The notes: generated from the letters alone by a model not told the origin. A stretch of DNA of 64,000 bases from an uncultured Bacteroidia bacterium (GCA_902774295.1 CACYHP010000006.1:1-64000); one strand, 5' to 3'. Positions 42,012 through 51,856 are shown, numbered from the stretch's first letter. Numbers and translations are program-made.

Positions 42012-43033
42012 TATTTTCTACTTTTCAAAATTACTGAGATAACCACAGGTGCTCCGATGAATGCTGTCACCGCATTGACAGGCAGGTTGCCGTCGAAACC
42101 CGGCATTCTTGCTATCAGATTGCAAACCAAAGCCATATCCATGCCGATAAGCATCGTGGCAGGTATCAAAAGACGATGGTCGCTGCTCTTGAACAGGAAT
42201 CGCGCGATATGAGGCATCGCGAGACCCACGAAGGCGATAGGGCCGCAATAAGCCGTCACTATTGCAGTGAGATATCCTGAAACGAGGATTATTATCACAC
42301 TGTTTTTGCGGATGTTCAAACCTAAATTCTCAGCGTACATTTCGCCTAATAATAGGATATTCAAGTTCTTAGACAAGAAAAATGTCACAACCAATCCGAT
42401 GATGATGCTGATAGCGAATATCGGCATTTTAGATGTCCCGACACCTGAAAAACTGCCCATTCCCCAAATAACGAAAGCGTGGATGTCTTCTTTTAAGCTG
42501 AAAAATTTCAGGATATCAGTGATTGAGCCTGCCAAATATGCGATCATCAAACCGATGATTATCAACGTGGTCATGTTTTTCATGCGGGAGCTGAACGCCA
42601 GCATCACAAAAAGCACTAACACTGCACCGATGAAAGCTGCAAGACTCACTCCGATTGTCGACCACCATCCGAATGACGAGACCGCCGTGCCGGATATCGC
42701 ACCTGTTAGAAGTATCACAATTCCGACGCCGAGACTGGCGCCGCTGCTGATGCCTAACATCGAAGGATCGGCGAGAGGATTGCGGAATAGGGTTTGCATC
42801 AGAAGACCGGCAACCGCCAACGCGGCGCCCGCCAAAAGAGCCGTCAAAGCCTGCGGAAGCCTATAATTAAAAATTATGACACTCAATGTCTTATCAGGAT
42901 TATCATCAAGTAATACTTTAAATATCTCATCAATAGGAACAGTGACCGATCCGACGAACAAATTGAGGATAAAAAGTATTATTCCAACGATGATTATCCC
43001 TAATATTCCGAATGTTATCTTGCTATTTTTCAT
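42011..43033 (-). CDS. ABC importer permease (FecCD/BtuC family)
   Basis: 340 residues with about ten membrane helices. Family marks: QALTALLAGAALAVAGLLMQTLFRNPLADPSMLGISSGASLG in the N-terminal half and PIAFVGLAMPHIAR (about 268-281) before the coupling segment. A single permease gene implies a homodimer, as in BtuC. Overlaps the binding-protein gene by 11 bases and the ATPase gene by 1. Confidence 0.93.
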   Translation of the reverse strand: MKNSKITFGILGIIIVGIILFILNLFVGSVTVPIDEIFKVLLDDNPDKTLSVIIFNYRLPQALTALLAGAALAVAGLLMQTLFRNPLADPSMLGISSGASLGVGIVILLTGAISGTAVSSFGWWSTIGVSLAAFIGAVLVLFVMLAFSSRMKNMTTLIIIGLMIAYLAGSITDILKFFSLKEDIHAFVIWGMGSFSGVGTSKMPIFAISIIIGLVVTFFLSKNLNILLLGEMYAENLGLNIRKNSVIIILVSGYLTAIVTAYCGPIAFVGLAMPHIARFLFKSSDHRLLIPATMLIGMDMALVCNLIARMPGFDGNLPVNAVTAFIGAPVVISVILKSRK

Positions 43034-44162
43034 CTGTCAACTTGTAAAAATAATGTGGTTGATAATCTGCTTCAATAAGCTCCGGATGGTATGCAAAGAC
43101 AAAGTCCTTCAGCAGCAAATCCGGCTCATATTCCGACTTCTCGAAGTATCCGCTTTCGCGAATGTCGCACACGAGAATGTTTCTGTCTTTATATGCTTTA
43201 AAATACGTATATAATTCATTTTCAACGGCTAAGCGATTGTATGAATACTTTGTATTTGTCGAATTCATAATACGCCAGAAATCGGCATCACGAGCCTTTG
43301 AGAGCACCGTTTCCGCATCGACAGGAAGGCTCGCAGTGGAATTGTTGTCACTCCAGATATAATCAGCGCCCGCATCATGGAAAATCTGTGCGATATAGCT
43401 TGCGCCGCCAGGCAGATACCATTGTCCCTCAAACGGTAAATCGGAAAAGACAGTCGGTCTGTTTTCTACATTTTGACAGATGTTTTTCAATGAGTCATAA
43501 CGAGTTACGATATCATTGAACCATTTGTCGGTATCTTTTTCACGGCAGGTGAGAAAGCCTATCAGTTTCAGCCATTCTGCGCGTCCAAGCGGATGATTTT
43601 CAAGATAATCGGCGAATGGGAACATCACAGCGCCGGTCAAATCACCGATTTCGGTCTTTGGCACCGTTGAATATGGCGTGTAAAGAATCACGTCAGGGTG
43701 GAGGTTGATGGCGATTTCGGTCTTCAGACTCGTCTCAATGCCCACATCCTCAATCTTTTTCTCAGCTAAAAGCCGCTTGATTTCCACATTGTCAGTATAA
43801 TTGCTCTCAAGTATTCCTTTCACGCGCCCAATCTCGCCAAGCTCAAGAAACACTGACCATTGCGTCGATGAATAGGCAATAACATTTTTAACCGGAGTGC
43901 GAATCACAGCCTTGTTTGCAAGCTCATTTGGAAGTTCCAAAGTGTCAGGATAGAGGTAAAACTCGCCAAGCGATTTTTCATTCCATGGGCAAGAAACATT
44001 GATATAATATCCTGATTTATAATGAGTTACATCTATATAACTTGTATATTCCATCAGATTGTCATTTTCGCTGCAAGAATTCTTATTTGTATTATTCGAT
44101 TTCTCGCCACACGAAAATAACATGCAAGTCACTGATAGACAAATAAATAACAATTTTTTCAT
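43023..44162 (-). CDS. ABC importer substrate-binding lipoprotein (FecB/BtuF-like)
   Basis: 379 residues. Lipoprotein signal (LSVTCMLFSC). Periplasmic-binding domain type III: KNVIAYSSTQWSVFLELG, VIRTPVKNV, VGIETSLKTEIAINLHPDVILYTP and FADYLENHPLGRAEWLKLIGFLT. Full cassette order in the operon is binding protein, permease, ATPase. The ligand cannot be read from sequence; no cobalamin riboswitch or Fur-like box is obvious upstream. Larger than most BtuF proteins, as usual in Bacteroidota. Confidence 0.88.
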   Translation of the reverse strand: MKKLLFICLSVTCMLFSCGEKSNNTNKNSCSENDNLMEYTSYIDVTHYKSGYYINVSCPWNEKSLGEFYLYPDTLELPNELANKAVIRTPVKNVIAYSSTQWSVFLELGEIGRVKGILESNYTDNVEIKRLLAEKKIEDVGIETSLKTEIAINLHPDVILYTPYSTVPKTEIGDLTGAVMFPFADYLENHPLGRAEWLKLIGFLTCREKDTDKWFNDIVTRYDSLKNICQNVENRPTVFSDLPFEGQWYLPGGASYIAQIFHDAGADYIWSDNNSTASLPVDAETVLSKARDADFWRIMNSTNTKYSYNRLAVENELYTYFKAYKDRNILVCDIRESGYFEKSEYEPDLLLKDFVFAYHPELIEADYQPHYFYKLTDEK

Positions 44163-44190
44163 ATCGATTATGATAAAATGAGTTTAATTC

Positions 44191-44199
44191 GCAAAAATA
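44191..44199 (-). promoter_or_regulatory. -7 box TATTTTTGC for the ABC importer operon
   Basis: Minus-strand match 28 bases before the start of the binding-protein gene. Confidence 0.6.
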
Positions 44200-44267
44200 C
44201 AAAAAATAATGAATCAATTTGTTAATATTTATTTATAAAAATTGGCTGAAATCTCAAAAAATTTGTT

Positions 44268-44276
44268 TAATTTTGC
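44268..44276 (+). promoter_or_regulatory. -7 box TAATTTTGC with -33 TTGG for the mutL operon
   Basis: A TTGG lies 22 bases upstream of the box (44242-44245), the best -33/-7 pair in the window. It should drive the 109-aa gene through to the symporter. Confidence 0.65.
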
Positions 44277-44294
44277 AGTTTAAAATAATGAATT

Positions 44295-44624
44295 ATGGGA
44301 ATTTTCATGTTTCACAGGCCGGAGATGCCTAAGTTTAACTACATTCCGAGATATTACAACCCGGAAAAAGAGGAGTTGGAAAAGAGGAAGGCTGCTATGG
44401 GTTTGGACTCAAAACTCTCTGACAGTGAGAGACTTAGGGTGCAGATGCGACAGAGATGGGGCAGAAACATCGACGACGGGAAGAGTCTTAAACAAGGTTA
44501 TTCTTTCAAATGGCTGCGATACGCTATAATATTTGGTATTTCAGCGTTTTTGATCTCAGTGATCTTCTTCACTCCATTTGTTGAGAATTTTGTGACGATG
44601 TTCCTGAAGATGGGAGGTAAATAG
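44295..44624 (+). CDS. Small membrane protein, conserved next to mutL
   Basis: 109 residues with one membrane segment near the C-terminus (about 74-94) and a basic, tyrosine-rich cytoplasmic N-terminus (PRYYNPEKEELEKRK). Proteins of this look precede mutL in other Bacteroidota and carry misleading names in databases; the function is unknown. mutL starts 2 bases after its stop. Confidence 0.75.
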   Translation: MGIFMFHRPEMPKFNYIPRYYNPEKEELEKRKAAMGLDSKLSDSERLRVQMRQRWGRNIDDGKSLKQGYSFKWLRYAIIFGISAFLISVIFFTPFVENFVTMFLKMGGK

Positions 44625-44626
44625 CT

Positions 44627-46429
44627 ATGTCGCTGGATATCATCAAGTTACTTCCAGATTCTGTTGCGAATCAAATAGCCGCTGGAGAGGTCATCCAACG
44701 TCCTGCTTCAGTCGTTAAGGAGTTGATAGAGAATGCGATAGATGCTGGCGCCACACAGATTGACCTGATTGTCAAAGACGCAGGGCGCACATTTATCACT
44801 GTTATCGACAACGGCTGCGGCATGTCAGAGACTGATGCGAGACTGTGTTTTGAGCGTCATGCGACATCAAAAATCAAATGCGCCGACGACCTTTTCGCCA
44901 TAAAAACCATGGGTTTCCGTGGAGAGGCATTGGCTTCAATAGCTGCTGTGGCACAAGTCGAACTTACGACAAGACGCAAAGAAGACGAGGTCGGCACTAA
45001 GATTCGCATTGAAGGTTCGAAAGTGATAGAACAGCTTCCGAAACCGGCATCAGTGGGTACGAATTTCACTGTGAAAAACCTGTTTTTCAATGTACCTGCA
45101 CGACGTAACTTCTTGAAATCCAATGAGGCAGAGCTTCGACATATCAACGAGGAGTTTTTCCGTATCACGATAATGAACCCGGAGATAGGGTTTACCTTTG
45201 TGAGCAACGACAAAGAGCTTTTCCATCTGTATCCAGGCACTCTGAAACAGCGTATCGTCGGGCTTTTCGGCAAGGATTACGACAGTAAGTTGCTGCCGGT
45301 CAATCAGATAACAGAATCTGTCACAATCGATGGATTCATTGTGAAACCTGAGTTTTCGAAGAAGACACGCGGTGAGCAGTATTTCTTCGTAAACCGCCGT
45401 TTCATCAAACATGCCTACCTCCATCACGCAGTGGAAAACGCCTATAAAGAGCTGATCCCGCAGGATTGTTTCCCAGGCTATTTCCTTGATATTCAGATAG
45501 ATCCGAAAGAAATAGATATCAATATCCATCCGACTAAAACGGAGGTCAACTTCATCGATGTGAAGCTGATTTATGCCATCATGCATTCGGCAGTGCGTAA
45601 AGCGATAGGACAGAATAACTTAGCTCCGACTTTGGACTTTGATATCAACCCGAATATGGGCATCGATTTTGGCGAGGCGAGCCGCATGGATCGTCCTGTC
45701 ATAGCGCCGAAAGTCGATTTTGACCCATCGTTTAACCCATTCAAAATCAATCCGATACGACATCAGCAACAGAATTGGCGAATAGCTTACGACAATAGCA
45801 ACGACGTTGTGGCAGGCACCAATTTTGAAGAAAATGCCAATGAAAACAAGCCTTTGGAAGAGGAACAGAGGATTCTTTTCATCCAGCTGCAGCAGTCGTA
45901 TATCGTGACAACGGTGAAGTCCGGAATCCTTGTCGTTGACCAGCATCTGGCACATGAAAGGATACTTTACGAGAAATATCTGAAGGAGATGGAGACTGAG
46001 GTGATAGCATCACAACAGGAGCTGTTTCCGCATCATATCTCATTGAATATCAATGACGCATCGATTCTTAAAGAGATCAAACCTGAGCTCGAGAAAATCG
46101 GGTTCCGCATCGAATCGATGAACAACACTACTTTTGTGATTAACGGCACGCCTGTCGATTGTAAAGGCAGCGACGCCGTTTCGATAATCGAGAAACTTTT
46201 AGAGGATTACAAGACAAACAACTCTGGTAATCAATCAGATAGAAAATTGAATTTAGCGCGTTCGCTGGCATCTCAGATGGCGGTGAAGGCGGGTCAGACC
46301 TTGAACGCCGTGGAGATGCAGGACATCATCGACAGGCTTTTCGGCTGCGCGGTGGCAGAAGTGGCGCCAAATGGCAAGAAAATCTTCACAATCATCAATG
46401 CTGACGACATTAAAACACGTTTAAACTAA
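44627..46429 (+). CDS. mutL: DNA mismatch repair protein MutL
   Basis: 600 residues. GHKL ATPase N-terminus with motif I ELIENAIDAGAT, motif II DNGCGM, motif III GFRGEALASI; transducer domain about 210-330. C-terminal dimerisation domain about 410-600 with DQHLAHERILYEKYL and an SQMAVKAGQ segment. The DQHLAHERI stretch corresponds to the DQHAxxER region of MutL family members, with HL in place of HA. Overlaps the rhomboid gene by one base. Confidence 0.95.
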   Translation: MSLDIIKLLPDSVANQIAAGEVIQRPASVVKELIENAIDAGATQIDLIVKDAGRTFITVIDNGCGMSETDARLCFERHATSKIKCADDLFAIKTMGFRGEALASIAAVAQVELTTRRKEDEVGTKIRIEGSKVIEQLPKPASVGTNFTVKNLFFNVPARRNFLKSNEAELRHINEEFFRITIMNPEIGFTFVSNDKELFHLYPGTLKQRIVGLFGKDYDSKLLPVNQITESVTIDGFIVKPEFSKKTRGEQYFFVNRRFIKHAYLHHAVENAYKELIPQDCFPGYFLDIQIDPKEIDINIHPTKTEVNFIDVKLIYAIMHSAVRKAIGQNNLAPTLDFDINPNMGIDFGEASRMDRPVIAPKVDFDPSFNPFKINPIRHQQQNWRIAYDNSNDVVAGTNFEENANENKPLEEEQRILFIQLQQSYIVTTVKSGILVVDQHLAHERILYEKYLKEMETEVIASQQELFPHHISLNINDASILKEIKPELEKIGFRIESMNNTTFVINGTPVDCKGSDAVSIIEKLLEDYKTNNSGNQSDRKLNLARSLASQMAVKAGQTLNAVEMQDIIDRLFGCAVAEVAPNGKKIFTIINADDIKTRLN

Positions 46430-47310
46430 TGGACAATCAATTCAGACCGCAAGGTTTTGCTATTTTACCCTTGGTGGTAAAGAACCTGCTGATAATCAAC
46501 GGTATATTCTTCCTTGCAACCATCGCAATGGACATGGTTTGGCACATCGATTTGGCACAATATCTCGGCTTGCATTACATCGGAGCGTCAGATTTCAGGC
46601 CATATCAATTCGTGACTTATATGTTCATGCATGGCAGTTTCGCACATCTTTTTTTCAATATGTTTGCGTTATGGATGTTCGGCAATGCCATCGAAAACGC
46701 CTGGGGACCGAAGCGATTCCTGATATTTTACTTCGTCTGCGGCATCGGCGCCGGCTTGACACAGGAATTGGTGCAATACATCCAATTCTCTGATATTCAT
46801 AACTTCCAGAATGTAAACCTGGGAGGCAGAATCGTTCCTGTGGAAGATTATCTCAACATGCTTACTACTGTCGGTGCATCAGGAGCCGTTTATGGCATAC
46901 TTCTCGCATTCGGTATGATGTGGCCAAACTCCATGATTTACCTGTATTTCCTGATACCTATCAAGACAAAATGGTTCGTTTTGATATACGGTCTTCTCGA
47001 ATTATTTACAGGCTTCTCATCTATCGACAATGTGGCACATTTCGCGCATGTCGGAGGTATGGTTTTCGGCCTTTTGCTCATTTTATATTGGAAAAATCAA
47101 GGGAATGGCGGCAATTCCAAGTTTAAAATAAAATTCAACAAAAACAAATCTGGAAACGGCCGGCCAAAATCGGATTGGGACTACAATAAAGAACGTCATG
47201 ACGAAGACCGCAAAACCGACGAAATCCTTGATAAGATTAGCAGAGGCGGCTACGACAGCCTGACAAAAGAGGAGAAGGAGTTCCTGTTTAAACAAAGCAA
47301 GAAAAGCTGA
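46429..47310 (+). CDS. Rhomboid family intramembrane serine protease
   Basis: 293 residues. Six or so membrane helices; catalytic Ser in TTVGASGAVYG (S151) and His in NVAHFAHVGGMVFG (H207, last His of the motif). HGSFAHLFFNMFALWMFG and ENAWGPKRF are the other typical segments. A soluble basic tail of about 70 residues follows the last helix (FKIKFNKNKSGNGR ... DEILDKISRGGYDSLTKEEKEF), a layout common in Bacteroidota rhomboids. Overlaps both neighbours (mutL and uvrB) by one base. Confidence 0.93.
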   Translation: MDNQFRPQGFAILPLVVKNLLIINGIFFLATIAMDMVWHIDLAQYLGLHYIGASDFRPYQFVTYMFMHGSFAHLFFNMFALWMFGNAIENAWGPKRFLIFYFVCGIGAGLTQELVQYIQFSDIHNFQNVNLGGRIVPVEDYLNMLTTVGASGAVYGILLAFGMMWPNSMIYLYFLIPIKTKWFVLIYGLLELFTGFSSIDNVAHFAHVGGMVFGLLLILYWKNQGNGGNSKFKIKFNKNKSGNGRPKSDWDYNKERHDEDRKTDEILDKISRGGYDSLTKEEKEFLFKQSKKS

Positions 47311-49325
47311 TGAATTTCAAGTTGTCATCGGAGTTTAAGCCCACCGGCGACCAGCCTCAGGCCATAGAGCAGCTGAAAAACGGCATTTTGGCAGGGGAGA
47401 GGTATCAGACTTTAATGGGTGTGACAGGCTCCGGAAAGACGTTCACAATAGCCAATATGCTGGCAGAACTGAACCGTCCCGCATTGATTCTCAGCCATAA
47501 TAAGACGCTCGCGGCACAGCTTTACAGCGAATTCAAGCAGTTTTTCCCTGAAAATAAGGTCGAATATTTCGTTTCTTACTACGATTACTATCAGCCTGAG
47601 GCGTTTATCCCGCAGACAAACACTTATATCGAGAAGGATTTGTCGATAAATGACGAGATTGACAGACTGCGACTGAGCACAACGTCAGCACTTTTGTCAG
47701 GTAGACGCGATGTCATTGTAGTATCTTCAGTATCATGTATTTACGGCATTGGAAACCCTGAAGATTTCAGCAAAAACGTAATCAATATCGAGCTTGGGCA
47801 GAAGATTCGTCGTGACGACCTGCTTTTTAACCTTTCCAATGCACTTTACAGTCGTAATGACATTGAATTTTCGCGTGGACGCTTTCGTGTGAAAGGCGAC
47901 ACTGTCGATGTGTTTCCTGCATACTCAGACACTCCATATCGAATAATTTTCTGGGACGATGAGATTGAGGAATTGGAGTCGTTTGACCCGATAAACGGCA
48001 CCAGAATTGAGAGTTTGCAGAATATTACGCTGTTCCCGGCCAATATTTTCGTGACATCAAAAGAGAAGATTAAGCAAGCGACTGAGGAGATACTTCTCGA
48101 CATGTTTAAGCAGGCCGAATATTTCCGTGAGATTGGAAAATATGAGGACGCGAAACGTCTGGAAGACCGCGTAAATCATGATGTTGAAATGATTCGTGAA
48201 CTCGGATACTGCTCTGGCATCGAAAACTATTCACGGTATTTTGATGGTCGGGCTGCTGGCACACGCCCATTCTGCCTTTTGGACTTTTTCCCTGATGATT
48301 TTATAACTATCATTGACGAAAGTCATGTCACAGTGTCACAAATTCGCGGCATGTACGGAGGTGACCGTTCACGCAAGCAGACCTTGGTGGAATATGGCTT
48401 CAGGTTGCCATCAGCACTCGACAACCGCCCGTTGAAATTCGATGAGTTTGAATCACTTACGGGTCAAACCATATATGTCAGCGCTACGCCTGGCGACTAC
48501 GAGATGCAGCAGACTCAAGGCGTTTACGTGGAGCAGCTTATACGCCCGACAGGACTTCTCGACCCGAAAATTGAGGTCAGACCATGCACTAACCAAGTCG
48601 ACGACCTCGTGGACGAGATAATCCGGGTTATCGCCCGCAAACAGCGCGTCTTGGTCACAACTTTGACAAAACGTATGGCCGAGGAGCTGACAAATTACCT
48701 TAACAATCTGAATATCAACACAAGATACATACATTCCGATGTCGATACTTTGGACAGAGTCGAAATCATGATGGGCTTGAGAAGGGGAGACTTCGATGTT
48801 TTGGTCGGTGTCAACCTTCTTCGTGAAGGCTTGGATCTGCCTGAGGTTCAATTGGTTGCTATCTTGGATGCCGACAAGGAAGGCTTCCTGCGTTCGGAGC
48901 GTTCGTTGACACAGACGGCAGGCCGCGCCGCCCGTAATGCCGACAGCAAAGTCATAATGTACGCTGACAAAATCACCGACTCGATGCGCAAAACCATCGA
49001 CGAGACACAAAGGCGGCGCGAGAAACAGATGGCATATAATATCGAACATAATATTGTTCCTAAAACAATTATAAAGCCTCTTGACAACGCCTGGGGTGAC
49101 CTGAACAAAGCCAAACTCGTTGACTACGAGATGACCGAAGAACACGTCAGGTCGGTGGCAGAAGAAAAAACAGCCGTCTATCGTTCGCCGAGAGACATCA
49201 AAAAAGCCATTCAAGATGCCAAGAAAGAGATGGAGAAATCCGTCAAAGAGCTTGACTTTATGAACGCTGCAAAATACCGCGACATAATCGTCGCTTTAGA
49301 AGAGAAATTAAACAAAATCGATTGA
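47310..49325 (+). CDS. uvrB: UvrABC system protein B
   Basis: 671 residues. Damage-verification helicase-like subunit of nucleotide excision repair. Walker A GVTGSGKTFT near residue 40, the beta-hairpin YYDYYQPEAFIPQTNTYIEKD near 92-110, IDESHVTV, motif V/VI region REGLDLPEVQLV and RSLTQTAGRAARN, and the C-terminal UVR motif KEMEKSVKELDFMNAAKYRD binding UvrC. Full length. Confidence 0.97.
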   Translation: MNFKLSSEFKPTGDQPQAIEQLKNGILAGERYQTLMGVTGSGKTFTIANMLAELNRPALILSHNKTLAAQLYSEFKQFFPENKVEYFVSYYDYYQPEAFIPQTNTYIEKDLSINDEIDRLRLSTTSALLSGRRDVIVVSSVSCIYGIGNPEDFSKNVINIELGQKIRRDDLLFNLSNALYSRNDIEFSRGRFRVKGDTVDVFPAYSDTPYRIIFWDDEIEELESFDPINGTRIESLQNITLFPANIFVTSKEKIKQATEEILLDMFKQAEYFREIGKYEDAKRLEDRVNHDVEMIRELGYCSGIENYSRYFDGRAAGTRPFCLLDFFPDDFITIIDESHVTVSQIRGMYGGDRSRKQTLVEYGFRLPSALDNRPLKFDEFESLTGQTIYVSATPGDYEMQQTQGVYVEQLIRPTGLLDPKIEVRPCTNQVDDLVDEIIRVIARKQRVLVTTLTKRMAEELTNYLNNLNINTRYIHSDVDTLDRVEIMMGLRRGDFDVLVGVNLLREGLDLPEVQLVAILDADKEGFLRSERSLTQTAGRAARNADSKVIMYADKITDSMRKTIDETQRRREKQMAYNIEHNIVPKTIIKPLDNAWGDLNKAKLVDYEMTEEHVRSVAEEKTAVYRSPRDIKKAIQDAKKEMEKSVKELDFMNAAKYRDIIVALEEKLNKID

Positions 49326-49327
49326 AT

Positions 49328-50740
49328 ATGAATACGTTAGCAATCCCATTTTTCGCAACCGACGCAGTTTGGAATGCCATGATACAGTTTGGCATCATTG
49401 CTGTTGGACTTTTGGCAGGCAACATTGTGCGAACAAAAGTGCCATTTATGCAAAAAAGTTTGATTCCATCAGCACTGATCGGAGGTGCTTTGATATTGGT
49501 TTTCAAGGCAATATATTCTGACTTGCTTGGATGGGAGGATTTAATCGACAAACGCTCAATGGAAATCATCACATATCACGCCCTTGGCCTCGGTTTTGTC
49601 GCTTTGGCATTGAAAAACAACAAAGTTGAGTCGAAATCAAGCACTATGAAAGTCATTGAGACCGGCACTTTGACGGCAAGCACATATATCATACAAGGCA
49701 TTGTCGGTCTGTTAGTTACGATACCATTGTTCTATTTTGGGAAACATATATTCTATGCTGCAGGATTGCTTCTTCCGATGGGCTACGGTCAAGGGCCCGG
49801 ACAGGCACTGAATTTCGGCACGATTTATATGGACAGAGCCGCCGAACAAGACATCATCTTCCCAGGCAAAGACTTCGGATTATCAATAGCTGCGATGGGT
49901 TTCATCATCGGCTGCGTGGTAGGAGTGGTCTATCTTAACATCTTAAAAAGAAAAGGAAAGATTAAAATCTCTGAGATTCAGGAGAAGCAGAGAAACAACC
50001 TCAGCGACTACGAAGGTGAGAACGAAATCCCTGATACTGAATCAGTTGACAAGCTCTCGATACAGTTTGGTCTGGTGCTCTTCACATATCTTTTGGTCTA
50101 TCTTTTCAACCATTGCCTGCAAAGTTTCGACCTCGGCAATTTCGGTGAGAAGACTCTCATGCCGTTGATGTGGGGCTTCAACTTCCTGCTTGGCACGCTG
50201 TTCGGCATCATGATAAAAGGCATAATTAAAGTGTTGAGAAAGAGACAGCTGATGAAACGTGAATATATCAACAATTACCTCTTGAACCGTATTAGCGGAT
50301 TCTTTTTCGATATCATGATTGTTGCAGGCACAGCAGCCATCAACTTTAGTGAATTCAAGGGATTTGCGCTACCGTACATACTCGTGTGCACACTCGGCGC
50401 CATTGCGACGTTCTGGTTTGTGTTGAAGGTGTGCAAACATCTCTATCCGAATTACGTTTATGAAGGCTTTTTCAGCATGTTCGGCATGCTCACGGGCACA
50501 GCTTCCAATGGCATGATTCTCCTTCGTGAGATCGACCCTAAGTTTGAGACACCTGCTGCAAACAACCTTGTTTTACAGTCACTTCCGGCAGTGGCATTAG
50601 GCTTCCCGGTGTTGCTTCTGGTCAGCTTCGCGCCTCAAGGCTTCACCCAAGCCCTCATCACCCTTGGAATTTTGGTGGTCGTTTTCATTATCTTTAATTT
50701 GTTCTTGTTCAGGACTAAAATCTTCCGTAAAAAGCAATAG
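49328..50740 (+). CDS. GltS-like sodium/glutamate symporter family protein
   Basis: 470 residues from the ATG at 49328 (a TTG at 49322 overlaps the uvrB stop). About 11-12 membrane helices in two inverted halves. Marks: MGYGQGPGQALNFGTIY in the first half, FGMLTGTASNGMILLREIDP in the second, each holding the re-entrant G-rich loop of the ESS family. The central loop (about 205-245) is charged. Substrate may be glutamate or another dicarboxylate. Last gene of the mutL operon; tandem hairpin repeats follow. Confidence 0.83.
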   Translation: MNTLAIPFFATDAVWNAMIQFGIIAVGLLAGNIVRTKVPFMQKSLIPSALIGGALILVFKAIYSDLLGWEDLIDKRSMEIITYHALGLGFVALALKNNKVESKSSTMKVIETGTLTASTYIIQGIVGLLVTIPLFYFGKHIFYAAGLLLPMGYGQGPGQALNFGTIYMDRAAEQDIIFPGKDFGLSIAAMGFIIGCVVGVVYLNILKRKGKIKISEIQEKQRNNLSDYEGENEIPDTESVDKLSIQFGLVLFTYLLVYLFNHCLQSFDLGNFGEKTLMPLMWGFNFLLGTLFGIMIKGIIKVLRKRQLMKREYINNYLLNRISGFFFDIMIVAGTAAINFSEFKGFALPYILVCTLGAIATFWFVLKVCKHLYPNYVYEGFFSMFGMLTGTASNGMILLREIDPKFETPAANNLVLQSLPAVALGFPVLLLVSFAPQGFTQALITLGILVVVFIIFNLFLFRTKIFRKKQ

Positions 50741-50759
50741 CAGAATACTAGATAATTGG

Positions 50760-50813
50760 TGCCATTTGCAGAAATACGACTTACCACAGGGTACTGAGAG
50801 TATTTCGAAAATT
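50760..50813. repeat. Long hairpin repeat element, copy 2 (outer arm degraded)
   Basis: Core GCAGAAATACGACTTACCACAGGG as in copies 1 and 3; inner arms GAAATAC / GTATTTC pair. The right outer arm (AAAATTGTTTT) no longer matches TGCCATTT. It lies 73 bases before copy 3. Confidence 0.8.
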
Positions 50814-50821
50814 GTTTTTCA

Positions 50822-50900
50822 GAGATTATTGGTGCCATTTGCAGAAATACGACTTACCATAGGGTACTGAGAGTATTTCGAAAATGGCACTAATAATCTC
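50822..50900. repeat. Long hairpin repeat element, copy 3
   Basis: The outer arms GAGATTATTGGTGCCATTT and AAATGGCACTAATAATCTC form a 19-bp stem with one G-T pair. Inner arms GAAATAC / GTATTTC pair, and TACC / GGTA close the tip. The gap 50741-51031 holds copies 2 and 3, then the kamE promoter. Confidence 0.85.
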
Positions 50901-50946
50901 ATTAAAAAATCAATGAAATTTTTGTTTTCTATTCAAAAAAATATAT

Positions 50947-50955
50947 TATATTTGC
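50947..50955 (+). promoter_or_regulatory. -7 box TATATTTGC for the kamE-etfA cluster
   Basis: TAnnTTTG match. The leader after it is about 75 bases and can form a small hairpin TGATAAA / TTTATCA. No cobalamin riboswitch was recognised in it. Confidence 0.6.
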
Positions 50956-51031
50956 AGACATGATAAAGGTGTAATCGCTTTTATCACATATTTTATTTTA
51001 ACTTGTTGATAAAGAATAATTTATATTATAT

Positions 51032-51820
51032 ATGAGCGAAGGATTGTATTCAATGGAAGCTAAGGATTTTGATAAAACCTTAGACTTGACGAAAATTAAG
51101 CCGTATGGCGACACAATGAACGATGGTAAGACCCAGCTGAGTTTCACATTACCGGTGCCATGCGGCGCAGAAGCTGTTGAGGCAGCCAAACAACTCCTCA
51201 AAACTATGGGTTTCGAGAATCCTATTGTGGTGTATTACAAAGAGTTGACACCTGGATTCACATTCTTTAACTGCTACGGAAGCTGCACTCACACCGTGAA
51301 CTACAGCACAATCTACGTCCCGAAGGTCGAATCGAACACCATGGACATGTACGAGACAGACCAGTACATCAAGGAAAACATCGGCCGTAAGATCGTTATC
51401 GTTGGCGCAAGTACTGGTACCGACGCTCACACTGTGGGTATCGACGCCATCATGAACATGAAGGGCTACGCCGGTCACTACGGACTTGAGCGTTACGAGA
51501 TGATTGAGGCTTACAACCTCGGTTCACAGGTGCCGAATGAGGAATTCATCGCAAAAGGTATTGAGCTTCATGCTGACGCTTTGCTCGTTTCGCAGACAGT
51601 TACTCAGAAAGACGTTCACATCAAGAATATGACCAACTTCATCGAGTTGATGGAGGCTGAAGGCTTGCGTGACAAGATGATTTGCTGCTGCGGTGGCGCC
51701 CGTATCTCACATGAGCTTGCTAAGGAACTTGGTTTCGACGCAGGCTTCGGAATGAACACCTACGCCGACGACGTGGCATCATTCGTGGTCCAGGAAATGG
51801 TCAAACGTGGTATGAAATAA
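51032..51820 (+). CDS. kamE: Lysine 5,6-aminomutase beta (cobalamin-binding) subunit
   Basis: 262 residues. With KamD it moves the terminal amino group of lysine or beta-lysine using adenosylcobalamin and PLP. N-terminal OAM dimerisation part (about 1-115); C-terminal B12-binding Rossmann domain with DAHTVG (131-136), where H133 is the cobalt ligand, and K144, matching the PLP-binding lysine number reported for the clostridial enzyme. GGARISHELAKELGFDAGFG lies near the end. The alpha subunit KamD is not before or after it in this window. Confidence 0.92.
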   Translation: MSEGLYSMEAKDFDKTLDLTKIKPYGDTMNDGKTQLSFTLPVPCGAEAVEAAKQLLKTMGFENPIVVYYKELTPGFTFFNCYGSCTHTVNYSTIYVPKVESNTMDMYETDQYIKENIGRKIVIVGASTGTDAHTVGIDAIMNMKGYAGHYGLERYEMIEAYNLGSQVPNEEFIAKGIELHADALLVSQTVTQKDVHIKNMTNFIELMEAEGLRDKMICCCGGARISHELAKELGFDAGFGMNTYADDVASFVVQEMVKRGMK

Positions 51821-51856
51821 TCAGCACCCCGACGGATGGAAATCGAAGATAAATTT

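Noticed and set aside
50956..51031. Cobalamin riboswitch before kamE
   Set aside because: The leader is only about 75 bases and lacks the B12-box and the long multi-stem core; only a small hairpin is seen.
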